In this document: piece by piece, positions 48,151 through 60,300 of the stretch
Layout: each line of letters starts with the position of its first letter
How positions within the stretch are numbered: position 1 is the stretch's first letter
Assembly (NCBI GenBank): GCA_013180625.2
Contig: SNVD02009060.1
Coordinates: forward strand, 248,001-312,000
DNA from: Boswellia sacra
Taxonomy: Eukaryota; Streptophyta; Magnoliopsida; Sapindales; Burseraceae
Length of the DNA stretch: 64,000 nt
Direction of reading: 5' to 3'
The notes under the pieces: generated by a model
Database searches by the model: none
What the model saw: the letters and a program-made list of their open reading frames with translations, nothing else
What the model was told of the DNA's origin: nothing
Program-made: the position numbers and the translations under genes

Positions 48151-49146
48151 AAAGCCTAGGTACAAGGCTAGGCTGGTGGCGAAAGGATTTACGCAAAAGG
48201 AGGGCATTGATTTCAATGAGATTTTCTCTCCAGTCATAAAACACACGTCGATTAAAGTACTACTGGCTCTAGTAAACTAGTTTGACATGGAGTTAGAGTA
48301 AATGGATATCAAAACCGCATTCTTTTGTGGTAATTTAGAGGAGAGGATTGTGATGGCACAATTGGAGGGTTTTGTCAAAGTAGGAAGTGAAGACAAGGTG
48401 TGTTTGTTAAAGAGATCCTTGTATGGCCTCAAACAATAACCAAGGGAATGGTATTTGAAGTTTGGTGATTTTATAATCAAACAAGGGTATGCCAGAAGTA
48501 AATACGATAGTTCCGTATATGTCAAATGGTTGAAAAATAGAGTTGGAATTTTCTTGTTGTTGTATGTTGATGACATATTGATTGCATCCATGAGCATGGA
48601 AGAAATCAGAAAACTGATAGTATAGCTGAATAAGGAATTTGAGATGAAAGATTTGGGTTGTGCTACGAAGATCTTGGGAATGAAGATCAGTAGAGATAGA
48701 GATAGAAGTTTACTCTTAAAATGCTTGAGAAGTTCAACATGGCTGGTACAAAGAAGGTGCAGACTCCTTTGACAACTCATTCTAAACTTTCATTGACACA
48801 ATCTCCTACTACAGATGTCGAGAAAGAGGAGATTGCCAAAATTTCTTATGCAAGTGCTATTGGGAGTTTGATGTACTCCATGGTTTGTACGGGACCAGAT
48901 TTAGCGTATGCGATTAGCTTGGTAAGTCGTTTCATGGAGAATCTGGGTAGACATCATTGGGAAGCTGTCAAGTGGATATTTAATAATCTCAAGGGTACTT
49001 TAAGCTACGGGTTAGTGTATGAGAAAAGCAAAGAGATGGATGAGAAGCTGATGGGTTATGTGGATGCAGATTTTGCGAGTGATCTTTACAAGAGAAGATC
49101 GTTAACCAATTATGTTTTCACGTTGTTTGGTCGCACCGTCAGTTAA
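48150..49146 (+). pseudogene. pol: Tnt1-like RT and RNase H start
   Basis: Opens abruptly at [20 protein letters not shown]; the expected RT N-terminal block (KWIFKRK-type) is missing, so integrase and RT are joined by a deletion. Then KTAFFCGNLEE, LYGLKQ-stop-PREWYLKF, the active site LLYVDDILIAS (48553-48588), ISYASAIGSLMYSMVCTGPD and GYVDADFASD of RNase H. Several stops, including TAG at 48277-48282, TAA at 48436-48438 and TAA at 49144-49146. Confidence 0.85.
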
Positions 49147-49517
49147 AAAGCTAATTTGCAATCAGTTCTGGCTCTTTTGACAACTAAGGCAGAATATAAT
49201 GCTGCTATAGAGGCTGTAAAAGAAGCATTATGGCTGCAAGGGCTTGTTGGTGAGTTTGGTGTAAATAAGACGAGGTAAAAGTGTTTTGTGATAACCAAAG
49301 TGGAATACATTTTATCAAAAATCAAATACATCATGAGAGAACCAAACATATAGACATCAATCTACATTTCATCAAAGATGTCATTGCTAAAAGGAAGGTT
49401 TCAGTAGTTAAGATTCATAATGAAAGAAATCCGGTTGATATGATTACTAAACCCGTTACAAGTGTCAAATTTAACACTTGTTTGGAATTGATACAAGCGG
49501 TAGATGGACCGTTTTAG
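49147..49517 (+). pseudogene. pol: Tnt1-like RNase H end
   Basis: LALLTTKAEYNAAIEAVKEA in one frame, then, after a stop near 49277, FCDNQSGIHFIKNQIHHERT and HIDINLHFIKDVIAKRKVSV in another. Ends with the family's MITKPVTSVKF block and a stop at 49515-49517. Confidence 0.85.
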
Positions 49518-49582
49518 CTTGAAGATGGACGTGACTGGAATCTACTATGGTGGTTTACAGTATGGAAAAACAAGTTTAATCT

Positions 49583-49594
49583 AAGGTGGAGATT
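49583..49594 (+). other. Polypurine tract of the Tnt1-like element
   Basis: AAGGTGGAGATT directly before the 3' LTR, the common form in this group. Confidence 0.75.
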
Positions 49595-50074
49595 TGTGAA
49601 GTCTGTGGCTAAACTTGTATAGTGCAGACAAAAAAGTGATGCAGACATGCTAAACCCGTATCAGATGCAGTATCAAACATGCAAAGACAAAAAGTTGGCG
49701 CTCCTGTGTAGATCATTTGGCGTAGGAGCGTGGATTTTGGGTTTGCAAATTTTCTGGGCAGAGAGTTCATACAGGCACGCGAGTAATATTGCGCAGGAGC
49801 AAACAAGATTTCTTGTTAGGCAAATAATTAGCCTATAAGCCTTGGACTATAAATAAGGGACGTGTTTTCAGTGTCAAATAAGTTATTGGAGAGCAGAAAA
49901 GAGAGAAAAGAAAGAGGGTTAGGGTTTAAAGAGATTGAGAGTTTCTTGGAGAGAAAGAAACTGAATTTCTTTTAGTTTTCCCTTTTAAACACTCTTGTAT
50001 CTTTTTGTTTTTTACCAGAGTGGATTGGTCATCACCAACAACTGGACGTAGGATCACATATTGTGGTCTGAACC

Positions 50075-52516
50075 TGTCACAACCCATACCGGATATACAA
50101 AATATAGTATTTACACAGTCATTTAAATATGAATTCTGTTGTTTCTTTCAAAAATTAATATGAGTATCACACAAAACAGAGTTCATAATCACAACCACAC
50201 CATTCATTATATAGAGATACATTAAAAAATCAAAAGAATTCCTACAGTATGGCTATGATAATCTAGGCAACGGTCTGTGGTTGCCAAGAGAACTCTATCG
50301 GTAATGTCAAAAGTCCTCCATTCAAATACTCAATCTACTGCTCACCTGAGGCATACAACAACTTCAGTGAGTATAACTCAGCAAGTAAGCTAAGTGAATA
50401 TACAGCAATAAACAATAACAATAAAATTTAGTCCACAATGTAAAACTATCCATTTCTAACTACATAAGCATTAGCTAACTTGTTAAAGAATGAATGCCTC
50501 AGAGTTCACTTCGGTTACATTTGCGCTCCCGCACCAATTTTCTGTCTAAACTTCTGTAGGTCGATTCAATCTCATATAAGTAAGTTCACATTTCTCTACT
50601 CATTGCCTTTTCATGTACAATCACAATCACATAATGAGGAAGCTTCCACAATATCAGTTACAGTCACCTAGGGGAAAAGGCTCTCTAATCAAGGTAGGAC
50701 TTTTCATTTCACAGTCAGTTCCCATATAATAGCTCAAGGCTAGTCTGACAATCTGGGTGATACCGGAAACATGCTACCGAATCTTGTCTAGAGAAACACA
50801 TGGTTCAGACCTCCCCTCAAGCCATGGAAGTACGAAACGTTCAAGGCTAGTTTGACAATCCGGGTGATACTGGACCCATGCTACCGAATCTCGTCTAGAG
50901 AAACACATGGTCCAAACCTCCCCTCAAGCTATGAGAGCTAAACTTCTTAGGTATTGGCATGCCAATCACATTTCACCATTTACAATCAGTCACACATAAA
51001 AGAAGCTCGATATCAGCCTTCTAGAACAGTCACAATATCTCACATTCAAGCATCAAGGTGTTAGCAATTAACAGTGGTACAATCCACAAAATTACATACA
51101 TACAGTACATAATTTATTGTGGCCTCAAAATAGTTAGCTTACTTACCTTGTACAACTGCTTTTCGATGCTTGTGATTGATCTAAAAATAAAACAAAAATC
51201 TCTTTTTAGGTCACTATACACTTGTAAAACATTTTCCCTTTTTGGCTCTATTTCTATACTTACTTTGACAAACAATTCACAACAACAATTATCTACTTCC
51301 AAAATTCACACAATTGGGTAGAAATCTTTTACACACATACATCATGTCTCCTTAAAATTTTTAGAGCCAATTGGGTCATTTGGCCACTCAAAATAATCAA
51401 ATTCATTACCTCAACAATTCTGCCATTGCATTCGTTTCACTAAACAGTATAGAATTAAAAATTTGTAGGAATTGCAATCCTACTCAATTGGCTATAAAAA
51501 TTTACAGGCTGATATATAACACATATATATACTTCCATCCCAAAAATCATGGCTTTTCAAGGGGTTTAAATCATTTAGACCTAATTATTTCCAACTGCCT
51601 TGTTTTGGAAACTAAAAATTTCAGTTTTATCAAGCCAACTTTAAAAATTTATAACAATTCATACAGAGATTCAATCTCAGTGAAAATTTACAGTCTCATA
51701 TCTGACACATAAAAGGACTTGTATACCAAAAATCAGGTAATTCTACAAAGATTTGGACCTTTAACTAAATTCGTTTTCCCCTACTCTGTTCTAAGACAGG
51801 GGAAATGTGAGATTCCATACCAGAAGTTCATAAATTCACCATAATTCCCACACTTTGAATTTTTAAGTGATTCCAATTTCTATAGACTCCTGGACATATC
51901 TATTTTCATCCATAAAAATTTCAGAACAAGAAAATCTCCCCCTGATTTTTGAAAATTTTCGGAACATGCACTGCTCAGTGTAAACAAAAATTCCAGGATT
52001 GAACTAAACTCTCATTTCTAGCTTATATCTTCATCTCCTTACTTAGATGCATTAAAAACTCATTCAAATTCATGTTTCCACACAAATTTCCAGTAGCACA
52101 AACAACAATTCACATACTCACATCACAACCCAAATGAATTCTTGCAAACACACACACTAAGTCAAGAATTCTAAGGAAAAAGATGAGTTCTTACCCTTTG
52201 CCTTTCTTCCTTCTCCTCCCCTTGTGTTCTTGATGAATTTTTGTGTGGAAAGCTTAGAGAGAGTGTGAAGAGCTGAAACTGTTAACTTAAGAGCAAGATG
52301 GAAGAAATTCTAGTATTCTTCCCATTTTTATAGATAAATCTTAGGCTAAATTTTCATTTAGTTATTCTCTCCTCTTTTATAACGATTAAACCCATTACTC
52401 TTTTATTAAGCCCCTCATTCTTTCATTTGTTACATTACAATTCAAATACATTACATATACATTAATACATACGTAACCATAACATTTGATATAATGTAAA
52501 AATTTAGGATATTACA
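50075..52516 (-). mobile_element. Solo gypsy-type LTR inside the copia 3' LTR
   Basis: 2442 bp, TGTCACAACCC ... ATATTACA, flanked by GAACC (50070-50074) and AAACC (52517-52521), where the intact LTR has GAACC once. Length and end sequences resemble the Tekay-type LTR at 35073 but the family is different. No internal domains, so a solo LTR. Orientation is assumed by analogy with that LTR. Confidence 0.82.
50735..50948. repeat. 107-bp tandem duplication in the solo LTR
   Basis: CAAGGCTAGTCTGACAATC at 50735 and CAAGGCTAGTTTGACAATC at 50842, followed by matching text through CTAGAGAAACACATGG and CCTCCCCTCAAGC. The copies differ at several positions, so the duplication is not recent. Confidence 0.85.
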
Positions 52517-52644
52517 AAACCAGTATAAATTCTTATGTTCTTATGTTTTCTTTGTTTTATTTTGCTTGGGTGTGTGATTAATTCTCCTAGACTAATTCCG
52601 CATTAAATCTCTTGTGAGTGTGCATGTCGCTCTTCTTCACAACA

Positions 52645-53054
52645 ATGTTGATAACCCCAACTGCAACACTGGTGATGAAAAAGGCACTGTCCAGGATAGT
52701 GTTCAGGCCAACGTCACCATCATTATATCTTGTGAAGGAAACGATGCTAGCAAAAACATCAAATGCCTCATTACCAAGAGAAAGGAGAGTCACTACTGCT
52801 ACGGCTTGGGGGAGTTTCAGGAGTTTAGACAAGCTCCCCAAGGATGAACAGAAGTAATTTGCAACCGTGTTGCCCATCAGATATAACAAAACAAGCAGCC
52901 ATAGAAGAAGAACAAGATGGCCAAGTAGCCGGCCATAAGTGCAATAATAGATTCGGAGATAGTTTATATAACCTTTTGGTTGGCATTCCACATGAGTCTT
53001 GACATATAAACACTGAGATTTGTAATCAGTATAGCTATGAAGGCCTGCGCAGCC
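52645..53054 (-). pseudogene. CCX pseudogene, N-terminal piece (residues ~61-199)
   Basis: Runs from the copia target duplication to the tandem-duplication junction. Membrane segment GHLVLLLWLLVLLYLMGN and the alpha-1 region are present, but the motif reads GNEAFDVFAS instead of GNGASDVFAS, putting Glu in the ion-binding loop. Two codons are missing (GR-LLGH versus GRFPLLGH). The first ~60 codons and the promoter are absent, replaced at 53055 by a plus-strand fragment of a different CCX gene. Confidence 0.92.
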
Positions 53055-53270
53055 AATGAGAAACTGAGATTTGTCCCTGACGATCCCTATCTCTTGGAGA
53101 CACTGGGCTTTCTGTTGGGTGCCTTGATCTGGGCACTTGTGGTTTCGCCAATGAAAGGCATGAGGCTTGATTTGGCCTTGGGTGGAGGGCTCCTAGCTGT
53201 ATATTTGATTTCTATGTCTTTGAGGTTGATTCAAACACTTGGCTCTCTAGAGCTTCAAATACAAAGCTAA
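53055..53270 (+). pseudogene. C-terminal fragment of another CCX gene, plus strand
   Basis: Reads KLRFVPDDPYLLETLGF, then GALIWALVVSPMKGMRLDLA and a C-terminal membrane segment ending SLELQIQS-stop. It matches the C-terminal ~70 residues of CCX proteins but differs clearly from the intact copy (IPRDPSLYETLGF, LPRKNMKLDKFLG), so it comes from a distinct paralogue. No upstream coding part is attached: at 53054/53055 the sequence switches to the minus-strand pseudogene. Confidence 0.85.
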
Positions 53271-53275
53271 GCTAG

Positions 53276-54869
53276 TCCAAGTAACATGATATGGAAATCT
53301 GGAAATGTCAATAGATACATTTTAATAATCAATTATTAACCTGCTTCTGTGTAGTGACTGGTTCATTAATTGTTTTGACATTGTTCAAAGAGTACTATTC
53401 TTCTTAGTTTTTACTACAATTGTCTCAAAAAGTAATATGCTCAAATCCCATTTTTAATGTTCCCATTCCAGTTTGTTAGTATTATAACAAAAGGTAAACA
53501 GATCATATAAATATATGTTCAAATTGTAATCAACTGAAAGTGGTCTAAATATTCTTCAGGTGGGTCAGCGAAGCACAACAACACTTAGGAAGTGATGATC
53601 TTTAGCATTATTAACATTCTCTGGATACTACTGTGAACTCTAGAATAAAATCCTCTGAACTTTCTTTCTTTCTTTCTTTTTTTTTTTTTTTGTGGCTATA
53701 TCCAAACAAGTTGAACTGGTTCAGGAATTTCACACTCTTCAAAGATTATGATTAAAATTAATGATCAAACCGATCCAGTCCATTTGTAACCTCCATCGGA
53801 TAACACAAAAGGGTCCAATCCTGAGTAGACTATTACAAACTTAAGGTTTTAGCTGGTCCAATGATTGATATTGGAACTATATAACATTGAAACAAACAAA
53901 TAGTTGTCCTCTATTCTGAGTGAAAATTCACAAGTTCCAAAACTTAATTGAACTAACGGTCCTGGCTGTGGTAATGTTATTGGACTAGTCATAAAAATTG
54001 AAAGATTTTGACAGCCCATGATCTATTAATTGTTATTTGTCCCACATAAACGAATTTCATTGATGTTGCAACTTGCCTGCCAAGCTGCTCTATGTTAACA
54101 TCGGTAATTTGGTACTATACAGGCAATGAAACAAACAAATCTGATTGAGAATTCACAGAGTAGAAAGCATGACTGAGCTCTCCATTAATAAAAAATTTAT
54201 GGATGCATTTGGACGAGGATTTGGTTATGGTACAGACCACATAATTGTAGCAGACAGTCATAGAAATTGAATGACGGTTGACTAAACTGTTGTCTAGTAA
54301 ATTGGTTATGGTACAGACCACATAATTGTAGCAGACAGTCATAGAAATTGAATGATGGTTGACTAAACTATGGTCTAGTAAATTTTTGATTGGATTTGGA
54401 TATGTTACTGGCCAGTAAGAAAGGAGGGGCCTCGGACTGCAAGCCATTAAAATCTTGGATGGTCTCTCTCACGGTTTTGGCAGCAGGCAAGTTTACAAAT
54501 CTATTTCGGCGTCAAGAGTCGGTGGAAAGGTCCCTTTTGTTTTGTGCCATCAAGTTAGAGACAGTGCGTAGAACATTTTGCCTTGATTTTTTCTTTAATT
54601 CTATTTTTTATGAACTTGGCTTGCCATAAAAAGGGCACATTCTTTGGAATAATGCTTCTGTGCTCCTCTTTTTATATTGAGTTTGATAAAATTCACATAT
54701 TGATCATATTAAACTAAGCGTTAATTTTAATGGTATATATTACTTATGTTAATTTTTTAATTTATAATTCTAAATATACAATCAAATTGCACAATATTAT
54801 TTGTGCAACTTGACTTATCATAAAATCATTGGACAAATGGTTTTCACCTCATATAATAAAAATCTTTAA
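53276..54869. other. Unit B spacer, proximal part, non-coding
   Basis: Paralogous to 16335-17311 and 19083-19321. T-rich microsatellite (CTTT)n/Tn at about 53660-53690. Open frames here are short and unconvincing. About 54413-54538 has no visible match in unit A, where insertions replaced it. Confidence 0.55.
54221..54382. repeat. 81-bp tandem duplication specific to unit B
   Basis: TTGGTTATGGTACAGACCAC begins at 54221 and 54302. Unit A has a single counterpart around 17195-17280, so this arose after the unit duplication. Confidence 0.88.
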
Positions 54870-55268
54870 TTTTTTTTCATTTTTATTTATCCAACACATT
54901 TATGCCACCTCATTATATGTACAACTAATAATTTTTTGCTGGCTTATTTTGCCAAATGTCAGGACTCAATGCTCTAAGTTAATATCAATTGCCCTAAATA
55001 GAAGATATCAATTAGCTAGCTTAATAATTTTTTCTTTTTTCCAAGATGTCTAAGAGATTTGAAGATTATTTGAAGTGTTGGATTTTATATTCTCAACAGG
55101 AACTTCAAATGGGGTGCAAATCTTGCTCACATAAAGCAGAGCTGCTAATGAAAAACAATAAAAGAAAAAGTACGTAAATAAAAAGTAAAAAAGTAATATT
55201 TGCATATGAGATGTGTGCTTGACATTACAAACTAAATCAAATTATTGTAAATTAAAGATTATTACTGT

Positions 55269-55271
<3 letters not shown>

Positions 55272-55308
<37 letters not shown>
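55272..55308. repeat. (AT)n microsatellite
   Basis: About 18 uninterrupted AT units. The matching place in unit A (about 29095) lacks the array. Confidence 0.9.
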
Positions 55309-55310
<2 letters not shown>

Positions 55311-56330
55311 AAAGAATTGAATGATCTAGAAGATATCAACTTCAACAAAGGTGTGCGGCTCTCTAGATATGATTATAATTATATATCTATTCATTTGAAT
55401 CACAACAAAATTGGAATCATTATCTCTCCATGCTGACAAGAATTTCAATTCCCTCAAGTTCGTTTCTAATCTATATTTTGGTCAAATTCGATTTGAAGAA
55501 TAATTGAACCTTATTTAATTTTGGAATTCCGTATTAGACTTGATTTGTAACTATTTTTATATATTATATCCCTAAACCTTGATGGAGAAGCGATTGTTGT
55601 CTATATATGTGTCCTGTATATGTGTAAGTACACTTATCTATTGATCTACATATAAACTATAAGTTGTGCTTATTCAAAAAATAATAATAATAAAATAAAC
55701 AATCAAAACCATATCTAAATGCATTTTAATGTCTTTCAAATAACATATATTGATATAAACTAAATAAATTGCAGTTATATTTCTTTTTCCTGTGGCTTTT
55801 GGGTATTTCTTCTTTATTTTAATCATTTTATGCTTTTTTAAGGGTAAAGCTTTCTACATCCTATTTTTATTAATTTCCCATATTTTCCACTGATATTTAA
55901 AAAAAATTATCCAACAGTTAACAAATTAATTTCCCTGTATTGTGTCAAGAGTTAATTATTATCTAACTAGGACATGTTTGTTGACCTAAATAGAAATTTT
56001 ATTAAAATAAAAGTTTTGTCTTTGTTTGAAGAACATGAGGAGTCTTACTTCAAATAAGAAGGAAGATAAGTCAACTTAATTAGAAAAGGAACAGAAGAAG
56101 ATCTTCTCTTAAATTCTATAGAAGCTATTAGTCTCACATTATTTAGAGATAAGTAGGAAGGAGATTTTAGAACCTCTAATTTCTTAATTTAACATCGTCC
56201 GAGTTAAAAGCATTTCAAGCAATATTGTTTCCAAATCTAGTAAAATTAGTTTATAGGAGGTATGCTTAAATAGAATGCAAGTCTATGTGTATTGGGGTTA
56301 ATGAGGTAACAACGTATATGTATTGAGGTT

Positions 56331-57362
56331 TGTTAGAGCAATTAGTCATAACCAAGTTGTAGCAAAGGCAATTGATCCATAATATTAGCTCAAATAAAAA
56401 CAAGTAACGTGAATAAAAATAAACAGAGACATAAGATTTTTATCGTGATTCGGTTCTCAATAACGAACATCCACAAAGACAATTTCAAGATTGAGAATTT
56501 CACAATGTCAAAAAGATTACACTAGGTCTTACATTCTAGAGACTCCCTTTATTCTAATGCCTAGTCTAGGACTACACACATACTCCCTCTATTCTAGAAA
56601 AGACTCTTTCTTGTTCTACTGCCTAGCTACAGTGATCTCATTCCTTCGAACTGTACTATAGTGAACATCCTCCTCTCCTGAAAAATTTTTCACAATAAAA
56701 CACAATAACAAAGATAAAAAGAGAAGATAACATATAACAAACACATTAAGAGAAGATAATCAATTTATTATCAATCTCAATGCTCTGTGAAATAAACACT
56801 CTCTAAACAAAATTGTCACTGATTCTTTGAAGCTCTCCCCTCACTTGGATCCCTACAGGAGATGATCCCAATTGGGATACTTTCAACATGCCAGAGCCTT
56901 CCTTCATATAGTCACATGTTTGAAACGGAAAGAGATGAAAAGATAAACTTGGCTCACGGTTTTGAACTTTGAATCTTCAAAAAAATAATCAACATTTGAA
57001 TTGGTGCAAATCTTTATCCTTGTAATTTGAATCTTACATAAATTACGAAGAAGATTGAAGCTTGACCACAAGAGAGCATCAAGGATTTTGAATTATTCAG
57101 TTGATTATTTTCTAGAAACTGAGTTGATCGTGTATTCACTGAGTTCACCTAGAGTAATTAATTAATTACTTAAGCTGAGTTCGACGTGTAACTTACCTTG
57201 AAATTACATAAAACTCAAAAATTGATTATAGACTAAATAACTAAAGCCAAGGACGAGACAGTAAATTAATAAATAAACTAAATAGAGGGATAAAATAAAC
57301 AAGATAATAAAACTCTGCTTAGTTCAAATATCTTTGCTTAGTTCAATCAAAGTTTCCTAACA
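56331..57362 (-). mobile_element. Solo LTR in unit B
   Basis: TGTTAGAGCAATTAGTC ... GTTTCCTAACA, 1032 bp, with TGTTAG/CTAACA mirrored ends. The unit A spacer runs straight through this point (near 30170), which shows it is an insertion. The flanks AGGTT and GGGCC are a poor target duplication, perhaps mutated. TCGTGATTCGGTTCTCAATA resembles the ACGTGGTTCGGTTATAAAAA motif of the Sirevirus LTR in the same orientation, suggesting a copia LTR. Confidence 0.7.
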
Positions 57363-60300
57363 GGGCCAATGGATACAATGTTTCATATAATTTCTATCTT
57401 TTACAGTTTTGGAGTTTTCTATTATAGTGATCGTGTCGTATATTCTTTTATTTAATTATTTATTTATCATTCCTATTATGGCAATTTTATATTATTTTTA
57501 CATAATTTCATCATTTATAATGTTTTAACAAATTGATTCACACAACATTTAAAATGACGACACTTATCTTATAAATGTATTGGTCTTGATCCAAACTCCC
57601 CACATAAATAATCCAATGACCTTCGCTAAGTAAAAAATATTCGCCACTTTATATTATGCCTCAAAACTGCAAGTTTTGGGCGTTACAATCTACCTCATTA
57701 AGGGTCACATGTCGTCATGAATTGAGTCAATGGAAGTGCACCATTTGTTCTGGGACTTCCACCAAAAAGCTTCATATCATACCAACGGGAGGACGGTCTC
57801 TATACATATGCCCTACCCAAGTAGGATGGGATTTTGAACTGAAATACACCATCACCTCATCTATCTTGACCACTCTATCTGAGCACTATGCTATGCCTGG
57901 AGTGCTGGGTCTTGGTGTTGCAATATCGATTATCCTCTTCGGTAATTAATCCTTATATATTACCTTTACGATAATTTTATACATACAAATAAGCTTATAA
58001 AACTTGATCTGGATTAATCTTATTGAATTGATGACTATCAAATCATTTAGTCTAATTCTTTCATTTATAATTATCTTTTACTCATTTAATGATACTTTGT
58101 TATGTTAGGTTGTGTAGATTTGGTTATACGGGTTGATCCAATACGTAAACTTATACTTTTAAGGTTAGTACTCTTATCCCTGCTTAAAATTGTGTATTTT
58201 TATATAAAATATCGTTAAACCATCTTAATAATTGTATAATTTCATTATAAAAATATTGAATACCGTAAAAATAATTAATTTATTATTTTAAAATCATTAA
58301 ATTCAATGGAACCAATTTTTTATAATAAAAATTATACAAACCTTTTGAAGTGTTAACGGGTGTCCTATCCTATATTAAAAACTAGCAACAAGAATTTTTT
58401 TAAAAAAAAATCAAAATTATTCTATACACTTCTAAAAAACCTTGGCAATATTCGAGATTATTTAAGGGTTAGAAATAATACGATGTTTAATTTCTTTTCT
58501 GTTCAATAATTTAAAGGCCATGCCTAGGGGCCATTGATATCATTTTGTTGCACAAATGTGCAAAATTATTGAATATATGGTTTGGCAAGCAAGGACCAAG
58601 TTGCTTGAGGCTTGAACCCATTATTGAGAAAGTGGTCCAAGACGAAATGATTATTAGAATTTAGCACATGGTTCATGGATTCATGCATTGCAACCATCAC
58701 CATTTACCTACTACTATTTGTTTGTATGTTTTGAGTTTTTATTTTTAAAATTGGGAAAGAATACATGGTTAATTTAAATTTTTTTTTAATTTAAAAAAAT
58801 AATATGTGATTGATATTGATTTAAATATATTGTTAAATGTGTGTTTCCATAAAACTGTTTTCTAAAAATGCAAACAAACAAGACTATCGATGTTATTCAC
58901 CTCCCACCATTTAGAATGCACGTTTGGTAGCTTTCAATGTGACATTATCTAATCTATTAAGTGTAACAACACATCACTGGCTCTACAACATGTATAAGGA
59001 ATAATTTTGCTAACTTTTTATGATGTTTGACATAAAATTAAATACCCTCATCTTGTTTTATTAAATATATCATTGACATATGAAAAATCTCTCTTAGAAT
59101 ATTCCCTATAGATTAGAATAGGGGAGTTTTGTTAAGTTTGTAAACAAATAGTGCTAAAAAAATTTATATTCAAATTAATGTTTCACAACATGAGTGGAGT
59201 GGAATAGTAAAAATGTTAAAATTCAATCCAACAATTAATTATGAGTGATTAATGTAATAATAAAAGAGTAATATCACATTTTAAATAATAATTTGCTTAT
59301 AATTTTGAATAATACTATACTTATAAAGTTTACATACGAAGTTTGTAAGTATAGTATTACTTTTTTTTATAGAACTCCTTTAACAAAAATTTTTTTATCG
59401 TGGAACAGTTTAGGAATAATTTTTAAACTAGAGGGTTATTCTTTGCTTTTAAAACAACATTTAGGGGAGATTAGAAAATTATTCCTTTATAAAATTATTA
59501 ACTTGTTGTAAATTATACATATACTATGCTTCAATCCAAATCATCACCTATAAATTTTTCATAAATTCATAAAGATTACGCTTCTATAAATTACCCTTTG
59601 AAAAGGAAAGGGAAGAAAAAAGATTGTTTATATAACTTCTTTTGATAAACATAGAAAGAGAGAAATCTTGATAAAATTTAAGGAATGTCCACAATATATT
59701 TTTGAATAAATTCAGTTGTTGAAAAGTAATTTTGAAATCAGGTAATTTTCCTTATATTTTAAGACAATGCTGGGGGAGATTAGTAAAATTGTCTGTGTTT
59801 ATAATGTAAGTAATGAGAAATAAAGTTAAATCTATAAAATTCTCCTATAAACTAGCTAGCCTTCTATAATTTAGCCTTTGAAAAGGAAAGAAAAAGATAC
59901 TGGTGTAACTTTGTTTTGAAAATCGTAGAAAGGGTAATGTGAAAAAGTTTGATAAAGTTGTTCCTTCAAATTCACACCTTGAAGGCAAGGGTTAGAGCTA
60001 CAGGAGAAGCTTTGTCAATGCATATGGAAAAGACAAAACGCTAATAAATGAGCATATGACAAGAGTAAAATGATATTTATTTGTTCATTGAAAAATAAAA
60101 AATAAAAAAGCATGCCGTGGAGAAGGAAAGCTTTTCTTCTCACCCAAACGAGTGGTCTCACCTTCTAAAACATAAAGTCGCAGACACAATTCCCAATTGA
60201 TGTGAAATTGTGTTTATCAGGAGAGCGACCCTTGCCCGACTTTCAAAATTTGTTGTATGTCTTAATTTTACCTTTAAGATTAGATTAACAACTTTCTCCA

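Larger units (their letters stand above)
45279..52644 (+). mobile_element. Tnt1-like Ty1/copia element inserted in the CCX pseudogene
   Basis: Plus orientation. Target duplications ATGCT (45274-45278) and ATGTT (52645-52649); the intact CCX copy has ATGCT once. 5' LTR 45279-45900; 3' LTR 49595-52644, split by a solo LTR. Gag, protease, integrase, RT and RNase H remnants in copia order. The LTRs are 10-18% diverged in the stretches I compared, the oldest-looking element of the cluster. Heavily broken, with a deletion near 48150. Confidence 0.9.
49595..52644 (+). repeat. 3' LTR of the Tnt1-like element, split by a solo LTR
   Basis: LTR sequence at 49595-50074 and 52517-52644, interrupted by 50075-52516. 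Ends CTTCACAACA like the 5' LTR. Confidence 0.88.
16335..53054 (+). repeat. Unit A of a direct tandem duplication (insertion-expanded)
   Basis: Anchors shared with unit B in the same order: 16335-17311 with about 53322-54412; 19083-19321 with about 54540-54778; 28715-34250 with about 54870-60860; and the CCX copy with 60860-62492. Between the anchors unit A carries the transposon insertions listed separately. Non-coding identity looks like roughly 90% by eye. Confidence 0.85.

Noticed and set aside
57656..57949. 97-codon frame in unit B spacer
   Set aside because: The frame is not kept in the paralogous unit A sequence (30480-30790), so it is not under coding constraint.
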